Below, one piece after another: positions 1 to 10,439 of a DNA stretch of 64,000 nucleotides (its first letter is position 1; each line of letters starts with the position of its first letter). The notes beneath the pieces are model-generated. The model was given only the letters and a program-made list of their open reading frames with translations. It did no database searches and was not told the origin of the DNA. The DNA comes from Diplonema papillatum (lineage: Eukaryota > Euglenozoa > Diplonemea > Diplonemida > Diplonemidae). The position numbers and the translations under genes were made by a program. The DNA lies in contig JAPJBO010000325.1 in NCBI GenBank assembly GCA_030068145.1, positions 124,001 to 188,000 on the forward strand. The letters run 5' to 3'.

Positions 1-135
1 CCGTAGCGCAAGCGCCAAGCCCCAAGGTGCGCCACGCCTTGATAGTAGCCACTTGAACCGTAGGCCCGTGGCTCTGCAGTACCGCCGAAACACATGAAGC
101 TTGGCTCCCGCGTAGCAGGCGTTCCTTGGGTACCT
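1..135 (+). repeat. Dispersed repeat F, truncated copy
   Basis: This stretch matches about 10565-10735 closely (the run 'caagccccaaggtgcgccacg', the 'cccgtggctctgcag' block and the 'gaagcttggctcccg' block). It matches the reverse complement at 14195-14340. The window edge cuts its left end. No coding potential is seen. Confidence 0.8.
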
Positions 136-199
136 ACCCACCATGAACGCTAAGGAAGTAACAACGTCCTGCCAGGGGAGCTTCGAGGTTGGGGCAGCG

Positions 200-350
200 A
201 ACTTTCATTTGTGCGTGCCGGTTGATCGTTTTCCCACTTGTATTTACCCTGTGTATTTTCAGGTAAGGAATTCTGATCAACCACCAAAACACGCTGCCTA
301 CGTCTTTTTAGCCTGCACAATACATTGAAGGGCAACCCGCAAGATTGTTA
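200..350 (+). repeat. Dispersed repeat T, uninterrupted copy
   Basis: The same sequence recurs at about 55090-55370 (shared 'cgtgccggttg', 'aaccaccaaaac' and 'gggcaacccgcaag'). There a SINE-like element splits it. This copy therefore serves as the empty-site reference for that insertion. Confidence 0.7.
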
Positions 351-602
351 GTACTAAAAAGCCGGAGTTTCCACCCCTTTTCCCCTATGCGTCAACGTTC
401 CCGCGCTGCCCAAGGCAGGGAACCCCTGCCACGCTGAAGCAGAAGGAGAGAAGGTAGAAGGACACAGCGGTGCATTCGACACGCGGAGTTAAAGAGGGGG
501 TCAAGCACGTTCTCGCAGCCGGAAGAGGCGTAGGGGGGAGGTGGGCGCTGTCCCCATTTTTCTTGTAGTGGGTCTTTTTCTTTGTTTTCGCTGGCACTAA
601 CT
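351..602. other. Non-coding spacer
   Basis: I see no supported gene here. Short reading frames on both strands lack the GC-rich third positions of the true exons. Confidence 0.5.
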
Positions 603-726
603 TGCGTACTTAACTACGGTTAAGAAAAACGTACGAAAGCCTGACACGAATATAGCTCAAAAGCGCAGAATAACCCGAAAAGCCTCCAGGCAAAAAGAAA
701 AAAAAAAACCGTTTTCACATTTCTTC
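603..726. repeat. Dispersed repeat K, copy 1
   Basis: The block with 'gaaaagcctccaggcaaaaa' and 'ccgttttcacatttct' recurs at about 34749-34866 with the same flanking order ('cttaac-ggttaag', 'atagctcaaa'). Confidence 0.75.
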
Positions 727-1423
727 GTGTGTTCAACGGTATCCCAGCCTCTGCATCTTGCTGCTTTCTCTCGCGGTGAAGTTGTTCCACTTTGTTGGCT
801 TCGTTTAACTCGTCGTGCGCACGTTGTTCTGGAAACTGTCAAGAAGTGCGACTCGACCGGTTCTTCGATTTTGTGTACCATTTTTGAATGTCATCGGCTG
901 GCATCTCATGCGTCAGAGAAAAGAGCAAAAGAACAGGGCCCATTGCAACCCGCCCACCACCAATTGTCATCAACCGCATGCACGCTCGTAGTTGTTTTCC
1001 TCAAAGGTCCTGATCAACGTGTGAGTGTGGCACGGACGCACACGGTGGAAAGTACGTTCAGCATTCCACTACTACTACTGTCAACTTAACGGTTTGCGAA
1101 TAAATGTTCGTTTTCAGCTGTGTCGCTGACGACAATATACGTGTGTGTGCATGTGTGTGTACCTTGTGTGTTCCCGCGGTAGGAAGTAGGTGCTATCCTT
1201 TCCAGCCTTCCGCTTCCTGCGGGCGAAGGTACTTTTGTGCCGTGTTTAGCCTGTGCAAGGGCGGGTCCTTGCAAGGGCTCTCGTACCAATAGACCCCGTT
1301 TTAGAGAAAGAAGTGAACGAATACATCAGTGATGTGATGAAAATAACGCTAGAAAAGGGCCGGGATGTGCAGAAAAGAGGGATGTGTGTGTGAAGAATGA
1401 AAGGCTTTTGCACGAGATGGACC
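727..1423. other. Non-coding region
   Basis: A 120-codon frame at 727-1089 has no recognisable domain and no GC-rich third positions. The rest holds GT-rich microsatellite-like sequence near 1138-1162. No gene is supported. Confidence 0.45.
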
Positions 1424-1905
1424 GGGCGGCGGCGGCGTCGCGAAGTAGTAGAACGCCATCGAGCTATGGGAGCGGAATATCAAGCAAACCTCTACCAGCA
1501 TGCACAGCTGGACAAGAAACGTGCCTCCAGTTAGTCATCCACTGGTCACAGCTGATCTCTCTAGGCTCTATACCCATTGGTCACGCTGAACAAGGAACGT
1601 GCCCTCAGTTAGTCGAAGCTGTTGGTCACAGCAGAATAGGGCCTCCAGTTAGTCATCCACTGGTCACAGCTGATCAGGCTCTATACACATTGGTCACGAA
1701 GCTGTTGGTCACAGCAGAATAGGGCCTCCAGTTAGTCACAGCTGAACAGAGAATGTACGCGAGGGCGGTCAGGGAGAGATGCACAGAGAGGCTCTGCTGG
1801 ACTAGTTGCCGGGATGGGGTGGCGCTACGCAACTTCGGTCTGAGAAATGTGGACGCAACCGCAGCGCGAGCCAATAGCAGGTCTGTGATGCTCCTAAATG
1901 TCCTA
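1424..1905 (+). repeat. Dispersed repeat I with internal tandem units
   Basis: It contains two to three imperfect repeats built on 'cagttagtcatccactggtc' and 'ctgttggtcacagcagaat', then a block ending 'gcgctacgcaac-tcggtctgagaaatg'. The whole arrangement reappears in reverse complement at about 45655-46060, next to an 18S rRNA fragment. Confidence 0.75.
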
Positions 1906-2455
1906 GGCTGCACGCGCACTACACTGACGCATTATGCAGCAAGCTCGGTCTGAGAAATGGGTACGCAACCGCAGCGCGCCCCCGCACTCTTTCGACTCGA
2001 CCGCTCGTCGGCAGCTTAAGAACAAACCCTCAAAACAGCAAAAAGGATGCGAAAAAAAGGGAGAGAGGCGGCTCGCTACGCCCGCCGTTTCCAGAATCAC
2101 GCAGCCCGAGACTACTCTTCAGCCAGCAGCACCCCCGCACTCTTTTGCGCCCCGAGAGTTTTGCCCTTCGGCCGTATCACCCCGCCCTCCCCCTCCCGCA
2201 TTTCAATACTCCGATGCTTCGTCCTTTTTTAGCAGCCGTGCAATGTCTCTGAGGGAAACTTGAACCGCCTCAAAGTAGGACCTGTTCTGCGTGTTGATCG
2301 TGCATCGTCTAAGAATTAGTCGTCGGGCAGCGTACCTCACCAGGGTATGAACCGCAGTGAGTCTGTTGGCCCGTCAGACCGCTCGTGTGCTCCAACGACG
2401 CCACGCTGCCAACTTCTTGCGAGAGTCCGTCCGGATCGCTGACTTAAGACACGTG
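1906..2455. other. Non-coding, partly repeated
   Basis: A short piece ('gctcggtctgagaaatg') repeats the end of the preceding element, and 'cccccgcactcttt' occurs twice (about 1979 and 2130). No gene is supported. Confidence 0.45.
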
Positions 2456-2565
2456 CACGGTGAGGTCCAGCCTCAGAAGCTGGAGTGAAAGCTGGAGGTG
2501 AAAAAGCGGGTGTCACTCGGGCACACCCTCTTTAGCTCCAGCTTCTGAGGCTGGACCTCACCGTG
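2456..2565. mobile_element. Foldback element with perfect 30-bp inverted ends
   Basis: The arms at 2456-2485 and 2536-2565 are perfect reverse complements over 30 bp, separated by a 50-nt loop. A diverged relative with the same arm core (tccagcctcagaag) and the same inner sequence (aaaagcgggtgt) lies at 9343-9517, so this looks like a small mobile foldback (MITE-like) family. No target duplication was identified. Confidence 0.8.
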
Positions 2566-3640
2566 TGGGCAATTTTCACGAGCAGCCCTCCAGCAGCCCT
2601 CGCTCCCCTGTTTGACCCAGGCACACCGCGCCAAAGGAGCCCCTTCCCGAGCTCTCGGACCACGCCCCAGCCGCCGCACAGCGTGCCTTCCATGAAGAGC
2701 GGGTCATGGAGATCGCCAGCTGGTTCAAGCTACCGAACCACAAAAAAGGGCCTTATTGGGCACAAACTTGGCCAGCCATAGTTAAAGTGCAAATGTGTCT
2801 ACACATCCTTCTACCCGAGTCCCAGCCTCAATGGTCAGCGGAGACCCTAACTAAGGGCGGTGCTGATCACGAGCTGACGGCTACCAGCATTGGAATCATT
2901 GGTAATGAGGCCAATCTGACAGAAACACGGAACGGGCTGTCCCTTATTGTAAAGTTCTTTCGTTTTTAGTACATTTTCTTTTTTTTTTTGGCTGTTCGCT
3001 TCCGAACGACCGTTTTTGTCCTTATTTTCTTCTTCTTTTTGTTCTTTCTGTGACCGGCGGGACCCCCCCCCCCCCTCTTTTCTTTCGTTCATTCGATACG
3101 GCTTCTTCCAATTCTTGTTCTTGTTTCGTCTTTTGGTTTTTCTTTGACCCTTCCCCGGCCTGTGGGGTTCGGCCTGTATGAGTGGATATCTCCGCGCCAG
3201 CTATCGCAGGTGGGTAGACCCCACCTGGATCGGCGCCCTACGAGCAGCGGAAACCCGACGCTGACGAGAACGAATTCGCCAAGGACTTTGTTGCGGACGG
3301 CCACGAAGGGTTTAACGTTTCTTTTCTCTTTTCATCTTTTATTTCTTCTTCCTTTTCGTTTTTTCTTGCTTTTTTTGGGCACTTCTCGCCGGAGAAACTC
3401 CTCCAAGGAAAAAAGAAAAGAAACAGAACGCCCATCCCCACCAAGTCCAACTTGACGTTGCTGATGTGTTTTCTTTTGGCCCTGTTAACGTCAGGATGTC
3501 CGTTTGACCCTCTGTCCGGGTTTGTTTTCTTCTGTGTTGCGTTCGTGATCGCCAGCGCGAAACGGTTGTCTTATCAGCGTGGGTCTTACCAGCGTAGTCG
3601 TGCATGCCGCGGCTGGTGCACCTTTATTGCCCCATTGACC
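2566..3640. other. Non-coding, homopolymer-rich
   Basis: This holds long T-rich and purine-rich tracts (around 2975-3130 and 3310-3430), a C-run near 3061-3076, and a short dispersed motif U near 2810-2850 ('cccagcctcaatggtca') shared with 29035-29080 and 55030-55080. No gene is supported. Confidence 0.5.
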
Positions 3641-3644
3641 GGTG

Positions 3645-3935
3645 ATCCGCTTCGGCACCGACTGCTTTGGAAGAGGGATTCTGCTCTCCTTCGTGCTGAC
3701 TGCCCAACAGGAGACATGCTTTGCACTCTCTGAATACTCACTGACTGTGATCCGCTTCGGCACCGACTGCTTTGGAAGAGGGACTGTGCTCTGCTTCGTG
3801 CTGACTGCCCTACAAGAGACATGCTTTGCACTCTCTGAATACCCACTGACTGTGATCCGCTTCGGCGCCGGCTGCTTTTGGACGAGGGACTGAGCTCTGC
3901 TTCGTGCTGACCGCCCTACGAGCGACATGCTTAGC
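3645..3935. repeat. Tandem repeat, about 100-bp unit, 2.7 copies
   Basis: The unit starting 'tgatccgcttcggcaccgac' recurs at about 3651, 3748 and 3854. Each is followed by 'gacatgcttt' and 'gcactctctgaata', with decay in the last copy. Confidence 0.85.
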
Positions 3936-4708
3936 ACGGACAATCCCACGGTACCGGGTGAATGGCGCGATCGAGCCCACGGCCCGTGCCCCCTGTCTGC
4001 TTGCGGTCGCGTCGGCCCCGCCCGCAACCGCAGCCGCCATGGCGGCAGCATTCGCCCATGCCCACACGCCAGCTCTTCCCATCGAGTTAGCAATCTAGCT
4101 AAGGAGTACAATCGAGGATCCCGTACCGTCAGCAGTCCGGCCAAGAAACGTAGCCGAGGTCAGGCCTTACATTCAGCATGCTGAACGTACTGGTTTAAGC
4201 CCGTAATTTCTTTTAGTTTCTTTTTGTACATGCTGAATCAGTACGTTATCAGCACTTACTATCTTTTCTGCAGATTCCTCTGGGGAATCAACCGCAGTAC
4301 CGGGGATTCCGGTCGGCAGATCCTGCTGTTGCTTACCACCGCGACACTGGAGGGTTGAGGCCGGAGAGGAGGAAGAGGCAAAGACATGCAGCACTGGCAG
4401 GTGAGCCCCCTATGCTCTATTTCTTTTTTTGCCTGACCCTACGTACTGATTTTCAGTTGGTATTTAGCTCCAAGACAAAAGAGCTGCGTAAGCCCTGGCC
4501 GAGGTTCGTTTGGTAGAACAGCGCCTTGACATGAGTATATTTACGCCGGATCGGCGCCTACGGCTCCGAAGGTAACCGCACTGAGGGAATAATTCAACCA
4601 GTCAAAATGAGAGCTTGTCACTCGCACAACCACGGCTGATACAAATTAATGAAATGATGCTGATTATGGGAAGAGAGAGTTGTTTTCGTTGAACGCCCTG
4701 CCTGGTCG
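3936..4708. other. Non-coding region
   Basis: I see no supported gene. A piece near 4660-4710 resembles, in reverse, a repeat found at 27128, 43172 and 44328 (repeat R). Confidence 0.4.
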
Positions 4709-4938
4709 TTTTGTTTTTGTATAAGCACCTGCTTTGTAGGAAATGCTTGAGGAGACTGTCAGTTGCGATCGATCAAAGGAGGTAACTGTGCTGTAGCCCA
4801 CACGAAACACAGAGGTAAATCTGGGTTTATTGGCGGGCGTAAGCGTTCAACAAAAAAGACCCACCTTGTAGTTTTATTGTTTTCTCCCCCTCTAGCCTCC
4901 TTCGAAGCAAGCACAAGGCAGCCCCTCGAGTATTTTTA
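4709..4938 (-). mobile_element. SINE-like retroposon A, near-complete copy
   Basis: It begins with a T-rich run on + and 'ataagcacctgctttgtagg', passes 'gtgctgtagcccacacgaa' and 'ggcgggcgtaagcgttcaac', and ends 'gcccctcgagtattttt'. The T-run reads as a poly(A) tail on the minus strand, so the sense strand is minus. About 16 other copies lie in the window. This one ends 133 bp before the start of the 5071-7983 gene. Confidence 0.75.
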
Positions 4939-5070
4939 CGAAAACCCCCAAACAGGACCCCCGGGCTGTCCTACCCCTCCGATGCCCCCTCCCCGTGAGA
5001 TCACCCCGAGTTGTTCGTAGGCGCCCGCGCCGCGCACCATGCGCTGACGGCGCCGAAGCGCCGGCGAGAA

Positions 5071-7983
5071 ATGTCGTGCGTGCCGCCCGACGCGGGCGAG
5101 AAGCTGCGGTACGTGCTCCACTGCGTCGACCCCGCCCTGCTGGGGCGGGTCGACGTCGGCGAGGTGGTCCGGGCGCACGGGGGTGCTGCGGAGCAGCTGT
5201 TCGCGGCCATCTCCCACCGGTACCGGACGGCGCTGCCGACCCTGTACGACGCGGTGCACGCGTTCTACGGCAGGCACCGGCCCCGAAACCCGCAGAAGGT
5301 CGCGTCCGTCCTCGCCGCGTGGAAGGGCGCTGAGCACCAGCTTCCCGACGCCCTGGCCCTCAAGTACCACACGGACTTTTTCTCCGCGCACTACCCGGGC
5401 CTCGCGGAGGCGTTGGCCGAAGAGCACCGCCACAACAACAACCCCGACGACTACGACAACCCCAACAACCGCAATAATAACCACAGCAACAACTACAGTA
5501 ACCACAACTACAACAATCCCAATAACCACAACAACCACCCCGACGACTACGACAACTCCAACAACCACAATATCCACGACGACAACCCCGACAATTACAA
5601 CGACCACGGCTACAACGGCAACCCCGGGGCCTACGTCTACCCCTCGACGCCGCCGCGGCCCGTGCACGGGCTCGAGCCGCTGGAGGGGCGGATGCCGCCG
5701 CACGTGAAGGCCGCGGTGGTCCGCTTCTTCGAGCGCGGCGCGCCGGAGAAACTGCCCGAGGTCCTCGCCCTCATCACCGAGCACGACGGCCGCGGCGGCG
5801 ACCGCCTGCTGACGGCGCTGCGCGCGTGCTGGGACGGGTCGGCGGGCGGCGGCGCCGCGGCGGCCGCCGGCGGCTGGTACGACGAGGCCGCCGGGCGCGC
5901 CTTGCTCGCCTCCGTCGAGCACTTCGGAAGGCCGCCGTCCCCCCGCAGCCGCCACGGGAACCACCCCCCCTGGTCACCCGGCGGAGACCCGCCCCGAGGG
6001 CACGCTTGCGTGCCGCCCATCTGGCAGCGCCGGCTGCCGCCGCCGCACGTCGTCTCGGACCGGGACACGGGGCTTCCGCCCCCAGAGGCCGCGGAGGCTG
6101 CACAGCTGCGCGCCGCGCTCCGCGGCGTCCAGCGCGCGCTCGACGGGCTGCCGCCGCACGTCCTCGCACCGGCCAGCTTCCCCGGAGGCGGCGGCGGCGG
6201 GGACGGCCAGTTCCCGGCGTTCCTCCTTTCCCCCACGCCGCCCCCTCTGCCCGGCGAGCTTTCCGCGGGGTTTCCCGACCCGCCGCCGCCGCCGGCGCTG
6301 CCTTGGGAGGGGGAGGGTGTGCCGGCGGGCGGGCTGGTGCGGGTGTCCGCGCCCGTGTACGCCGGGCAAGGCTTCGGGCGGCAAGCGACGCCACCGGAAC
6401 TGGGCCTGAGGAAAAGTGTCCGGCCCCTGGGTCCGGGAGGGAGGGACCCATTCCGAGAAGCAGGCGTCGGGCCGCCGGATTCCCCGGGTCCGTCGTCGTC
6501 CACGAAGAGCCACCCGTTCACGGTGCGGTCGCACCCGTTTTCGTCGCGGTCGAAGCAGCCCCCGGCGAGCGCCGTGGATGACCACCCGCTGCCGACGTCC
6601 CGCCGCGCCACGGACGCGGACCCGTCCGCCGCCGGAACTGGGGGGAGGCCCGCGGACTCCGCTGAGCTCAGCTCCCGCCCCCCGGCGCTGACCTCCCGCG
6701 CGCTGCGGCAGCTGCTCGGACCGAAAGCGGAGATGGACGACCAGCAGGGCCGCCGCTGCGGGGAAGGGTCGACCTTCCCCGGGGCTGCGCTGCGGGTGGG
6801 CGCTTCGCGCGGGAGTTCGTCGAAGCCGGCGTCGGACGCGGCGTCGAAGCCCGAAGCGTACCGGTCCGAAGCTTTCGGCGGCGGTGGCACCAGCGAGGCC
6901 CGGCGGCCGCCGCCGGAAGCCGCCGCTTCGCGGGCCTCCAAACCCGAAACCCGGCAGCTCCATTCCGAAGGCAGCAACGACGGCAGCGGCGTGGAGGCGG
7001 CGGAGACCCAGGGAACGCTACGGGGCTCCTCCAAACCGGAAGCCCGCTTTTCGCTTGGCCGGCAGCCCCGTTCCAAAGCACCTCCCAGCGGCAGCAGCGA
7101 CGGCGCAGAAGCAGCGGAGGCCCAGAGAACGCTCCCGCGGCGGGGCGGGGACTCCTCCAAACCCGAAGCCCGCTCTTCGCTCGATCGGCAGCCTCGTTCC
7201 AAAGCACCTCCCAGCGGCAGCAGCAGCGGCGCAGAAGCAGCGGAGGCCCAGAGAACGCTCCCGCGGCGGGGCGGGGACTCCTCCAAACCCGAAGCCCGCT
7301 CTTCGCTCGACCGGCAGCCCGGTTCCAAAGCACCTCCCAGCAGCAGCAGCGACGGCGCAGAAGCAGCGGAGGCCCAGAGAACGCTCCCGCGGCGGCGCGG
7401 GCGAAGCGAGCCGCCACGCGCGGACGCCTCGTCGGAACCCGCTGCTTCGCAGCTCCCGCTGCACTGCGACCCTCCGGCCGGCGACGAAGGGCGCCGCGAG
7501 ATCCCGTCGCCGCCGCCCAGCCGCAGCGGCGCGGCGTCCTCCAAGCCCGAGACTCGCCCCTCGCCCGAATCGCACAGCCCCCCCGAACCTCCGACCCGCG
7601 GCGGCAGCGGGAACCCGGAAGCCGTCGAAGCCGAGAGGATCCTCGCGCTGCTCCGCGGCCCGTTGCGGCCGGCCACCGAGCCCACGGAGCGCGGCTCCTC
7701 GCCTCCCTGGCGCGACGAGGGGGGTGCGTCGTCGCCGTGGCCGCGTACACACAGCCCCGAAGCCCAGCAGCCGCCGGCCGGCGGCTGCGCGGTTCCTCGG
7801 CACCTGCGCCGCATCAGCCCTGCGCGGCTGCCCGCCCGCGCGCTGGCGAGCACGTCGCCTTCCGTAGCGGCGTTCACGGCGGCAGGCCCGCGGGATCTGT
7901 CGCCCCTCGGGTCGACCGCTTCGCACCCGTTCAAGCGCGCGGCTTCTCGCAAAGCCTCCGAGCCGCCGTCCCAACCCAGGTAA
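5071..7983 (+). CDS. Large low-complexity protein with three N-terminal FY-type repeats
   Basis: This single exon encodes 970 aa. The ATG at 5071 is the first in frame; the open frame reaches back to about 5011 without another ATG. Residues 12-51, 62-99 and 211-254 look like three copies of a ~40-residue unit with the pattern V..FY.R..P....V..VL....G.E..L..AL..KY. From memory such units occur in many unrelated protist proteins, function unknown. Residues ~121-190 are almost wholly Asn, His, Tyr and Asp. The rest is Pro/Ser/Arg/Ala-rich, with ~42-residue repeats at about 653-780. No membrane segment, enzyme motif or signal peptide is visible. The whole gene is very GC-rich except the N/H/Y tract. 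SINE-like copies flank it on both sides. I infer a disordered scaffold-type protein; no function can be assigned. Confidence 0.75.
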   Translation: MSCVPPDAGEKLRYVLHCVDPALLGRVDVGEVVRAHGGAAEQLFAAISHRYRTALPTLYDAVHAFYGRHRPRNPQKVASVLAAWKGAEHQLPDALALKYHTDFFSAHYPGLAEALAEEHRHNNNPDDYDNPNNRNNNHSNNYSNHNYNNPNNHNNHPDDYDNSNNHNIHDDNPDNYNDHGYNGNPGAYVYPSTPPRPVHGLEPLEGRMPPHVKAAVVRFFERGAPEKLPEVLALITEHDGRGGDRLLTALRACWDGSAGGGAAAAAGGWYDEAAGRALLASVEHFGRPPSPRSRHGNHPPWSPGGDPPRGHACVPPIWQRRLPPPHVVSDRDTGLPPPEAAEAAQLRAALRGVQRALDGLPPHVLAPASFPGGGGGGDGQFPAFLLSPTPPPLPGELSAGFPDPPPPPALPWEGEGVPAGGLVRVSAPVYAGQGFGRQATPPELGLRKSVRPLGPGGRDPFREAGVGPPDSPGPSSSTKSHPFTVRSHPFSSRSKQPPASAVDDHPLPTSRRATDADPSAAGTGGRPADSAELSSRPPALTSRALRQLLGPKAEMDDQQGRRCGEGSTFPGAALRVGASRGSSSKPASDAASKPEAYRSEAFGGGGTSEARRPPPEAAASRASKPETRQLHSEGSNDGSGVEAAETQGTLRGSSKPEARFSLGRQPRSKAPPSGSSDGAEAAEAQRTLPRRGGDSSKPEARSSLDRQPRSKAPPSGSSSGAEAAEAQRTLPRRGGDSSKPEARSSLDRQPGSKAPPSSSSDGAEAAEAQRTLPRRRGRSEPPRADASSEPAASQLPLHCDPPAGDEGRREIPSPPPSRSGAASSKPETRPSPESHSPPEPPTRGGSGNPEAVEAERILALLRGPLRPATEPTERGSSPPWRDEGGASSPWPRTHSPEAQQPPAGGCAVPRHLRRISPARLPARALASTSPSVAAFTAAGPRDLSPLGSTASHPFKRAASRKASEPPSQPR
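5431..5640 (+). repeat. In-frame AAC/CAC/TAC tract (Asn-His-Tyr-Asp run)
   Basis: This is a low-GC triplet-like tract inside a very GC-rich gene. It encodes runs such as NNN, NNH and DDYDN. It probably arose by triplet slippage and makes a prion-like, disordered linker between FY repeats 2 and 3. Confidence 0.85.
7020..7410 (+). repeat. Coding tandem repeat, ~126-bp unit, about 3 copies
   Basis: The unit encodes ~42 residues containing SSKPEAR, LDRQPRSKAPP and GAEAAEAQRTLPRR. Three close copies keep the frame, and a degenerate one precedes them near 6940. The spacing is a multiple of three, so unit gain or loss would not shift the frame. Confidence 0.85.
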
Positions 7984-7992
7984 AGACTTTCT

Positions 7993-8178
7993 TCTTTGTA
8001 TACGCACCTAAATACTTGAGGAGGCTGCCAGGAAAAATGTGATGTATCCCACACGAAACGCAGGTGAATCTGGGTTCAGTGGCGGGCATAAGCGTTCATC
8101 AAAGAAGACCCACTTTGCAGTTGCATTGTTTCTCCTCCTTCGAAGTAAGCACAAGGCAGCCCCTCGAGGATTTTCGGA
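7993..8178 (-). mobile_element. SINE-like retroposon A copy, directly after stop codon
   Basis: It starts about 10 bp beyond the TAA of the 5071-7983 gene ('tttgtatacgcacc') and lacks part of the 'ctgctttgtaggaa' block. It ends 'gcccctcgaggatttt', so it probably forms part of that gene's 3' UTR. Confidence 0.7.
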
Positions 8179-8199
8179 AGCGAGAAGCTCGCCTACACT

Positions 8200-8410
8200 G
8201 CACACCGAAAGAAGAAAAAAGGCTGCACCGGGTCCAGGAACGTGACGGTTAACCACAGCTTGCAAAGCTTGAGTCGGAGGCAGCACAGTGCTACAACCCC
8301 GTCCGCTCTGCCCTGTGGCTCTGACCGTCTCGACGAGTCTCGTGTTCAGCGCACCTTGATGCTTTTGTTTGGGAGCCGCTTGACCCGTGGGCCTGTGGCT
8401 CTGCACGACA
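8200..8410. repeat. Dispersed repeat F, copy
   Basis: The blocks 'gtccaggaacgtgacggt', 'agcttgagtcgga' and 'accccgtccgctctgccctg' are shared with 10440-10735 and, reversed, with 14195-14490. Confidence 0.8.
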
Positions 8411-9342
8411 AAAAAAGCAAACGCCTTGCCTCCTGCGACATTGTTTTTAGACTGTGGCTTGGATCACTATCTACCCTGGAGGTTGGCTTCGGACGGCCCC
8501 TCGTGATGTTCGCGTCACGAAACAAAGAAGGCGGAAAAATGGTCGTTACCTGGTCGGTTTTTGCTCACGACTTTCCTGAACAAGCCTCAATAAAACCGCG
8601 GTTAAAACCCCTGGCCTCAGTGGTGCACGTATCGCCCTTTCCTACTGATGCCGATCACCGCGGCCTTCCTTATATTATCTCTCGTTCATCCGAGGCTGGA
8701 CTTCGGCAGTGTTGCTGCGGACCTGTTCGATGTCTAAGCTTTGTCGGATGGCCGTTCAGAGATTGACGAGCTCGAGCCCTTCTCCTGCGACTTGATAGTA
8801 GTACCTTGCGCTGCGGCAGCCTGCGGCAGCCTGCGGCAGCCAAGTTCGCGAGACTACCTCTATCAGCCTGTCCATCGGCTAGTCCAGAACGTCGTACTTA
8901 GTCTACGAAGTTCGGGATCCCTCTCTTTCTCTCTCATTTGCCCTTGTCTCGCACGTACATAGATTCCACTAAAACTTACACTCTAAAACCACAGGCCGGT
9001 CCACCAAGCATCGCGGTCGTCCGGCAATGTGATGCTTGTCTAATCAATGCTTTAGTAGTTGCCGCAGCTCGGCCCTAGGTTTCCAGTGCGCAGACTTGGA
9101 ACACACTGTGTGATCCAGAATAGCCTCAACACGCTGCTTCCATGCTATTCCGGTACACGCGAGTATCGTAGAAAGGGTTTGGAAGCAAGCTCTGAGCATG
9201 CTGAAGGGCAATCCTTGCCGTTCTCACTGGCGGCGCTTCACGATTTCCCTGCACTTATTGTCGACAGGGGGAACGACACACACCGCGCCTCATTTCCGCC
9301 ACTGTTTTGCGAAGGCTAAGAAGACGCAGACACGCGTATATT
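8411..9342. other. Non-coding with repeat W copy and a short 10-bp tandem
   Basis: About 8486-8635 ('cctcgtgatgttcgc', 'atggtcgttacc-ggtcgg', 'ctggcctcagtggtgca') recurs at 52703-52855 in kinesin intron 1. At 8811-8841 'gcggcagcct' repeats about three times. No gene is supported. Confidence 0.6.
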
Positions 9343-9517
9343 GCGCGGTGAAGTCCAGCCTCAGAAGTTGGAGTTGAAGAGAGTGTGTCCGAGTCATATC
9401 CGAAGCCGCTGTGCTGTAACCAAAACGCATATTATGTACATCCGAAAAGCGGGTGTGACACCCGACACCTGCTTCTTGTAACTCCTGCTTCAACTCCAGC
9501 GTCTGAGGCTGGACTAG
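9343..9517. mobile_element. Foldback element, diverged relative of 2456-2565
   Basis: The left arm (ccagcctcagaagttggag, about 9350) pairs with the right arm (about 9490-9516), and the inner 'aaaagcgggtgt' matches the 2456 element. Confidence 0.65.
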
Positions 9518-9519
9518 GG

Positions 9520-10145
9520 CACCATGGCGGCTGATCAGGATTCCTACCCCGACGAAAGAAGAAGCAGAAGAACGAAGAAAAAGGCCGCCCTGGACGTAGC
9601 AATTGTCGCAGAGGTGGGTGAAGTTAGGGACCGTCCACTTTGATATTGGGTACTTCCAAGCACTCTCGGAAGGGTCCACAGAGGAGGCATTGCTGGCTTC
9701 TCTGGTCTCGATGTGTTGACAGCGCACTCTTGCAGACCTGGCACTGCAGGACACAGTCCCGGTGGATACATGCCTTACACATCAGCTGATCCAGCTTCTG
9801 AGGCTCGACTAGGGCACCATGGTGGCTGATCAGGATTTCTACCCCTGAAAGAAGGAGCAGAAGAACGAAGAAAAAGGCCGCCCTTACTAAGATGGATGTC
9901 ATCAGCAAGGGACGTAGCAATTGTCGCAGAGGTGGGTGAAGTTAGGGCCCGTCGCACTCTCGGAAGGAGATGCGTCCACAGAGGAGGCATTGCTGGCTTC
10001 TCTGGTCTCGATGTGTTGACAGCGCACTCTTGCAGACCTGGCAGTGCAGGACACAGTCCCGGTGGATACATGCCTTTCACATCAGCTGATCCAGCTTCTG
10101 AGGCTCGACTAGGGCACCATGGTGGCTGATCAGGATTCCCACCCC
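9520..10145 (-). pseudogene. Tandem pair of repeat G: decayed Cys/His-rich reading frame
   Basis: Two direct copies (about 9520-9825 and 9826-10145) carry on the minus strand a short peptide rich in Cys pairs: CKACIHRDC, QCQVCKSALSTH, QQCLLCG and HLCDNC. Copy 1 is frameshifted by one base before the last Cys pair, and copy 2 has lost the middle segment. A third copy at 14690-14905 keeps the frame longest. This looks like a zinc-binding domain of a mobile element or amplified gene fragment. I do not recognise the family. Confidence 0.5.
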
Positions 10146-10439
10146 GAAAGAAGAAAACAGGAAAAAAACAAGCGGGTGGAGGAAAATCGATCAACCCGGT
10201 ACGCGCAAGGCAAAGCGCGTCTTTTTTTCCCCCACGCCGTCCCCGCGCGATGAGTTTAGCCCCCCATATCTTGTTGTACCCACAGCGTTCTAGAGAGATT
10301 CCACGATGTACTTGCACACCCTCGGGTTTTCCCACCTTTCGTTTTCGGTCCGTTTTGAACATGATGTTGACCGTGGTGCTGACCACAGGGCCCCACATGA
10401 TCCGGTTAGTCGCAGTGATAGTTGCCCGAGAAATGTAAT
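10146..10439. other. Unassigned spacer
   Basis: The minus strand is open here (part of a longer frame running into repeat G) and looks moderately coding-like between 10250 and 10400, but no domain is recognisable. Confidence 0.3.

Noticed and set aside
5637-8054. Very long minus-strand and off-frame ORFs over the 5071-7983 gene
   Set aside because: High GC leaves few stops; the + frame has an ATG, ordered domains and in-frame repeats, while the others are low-complexity Arg/Ala/Gly shadows.
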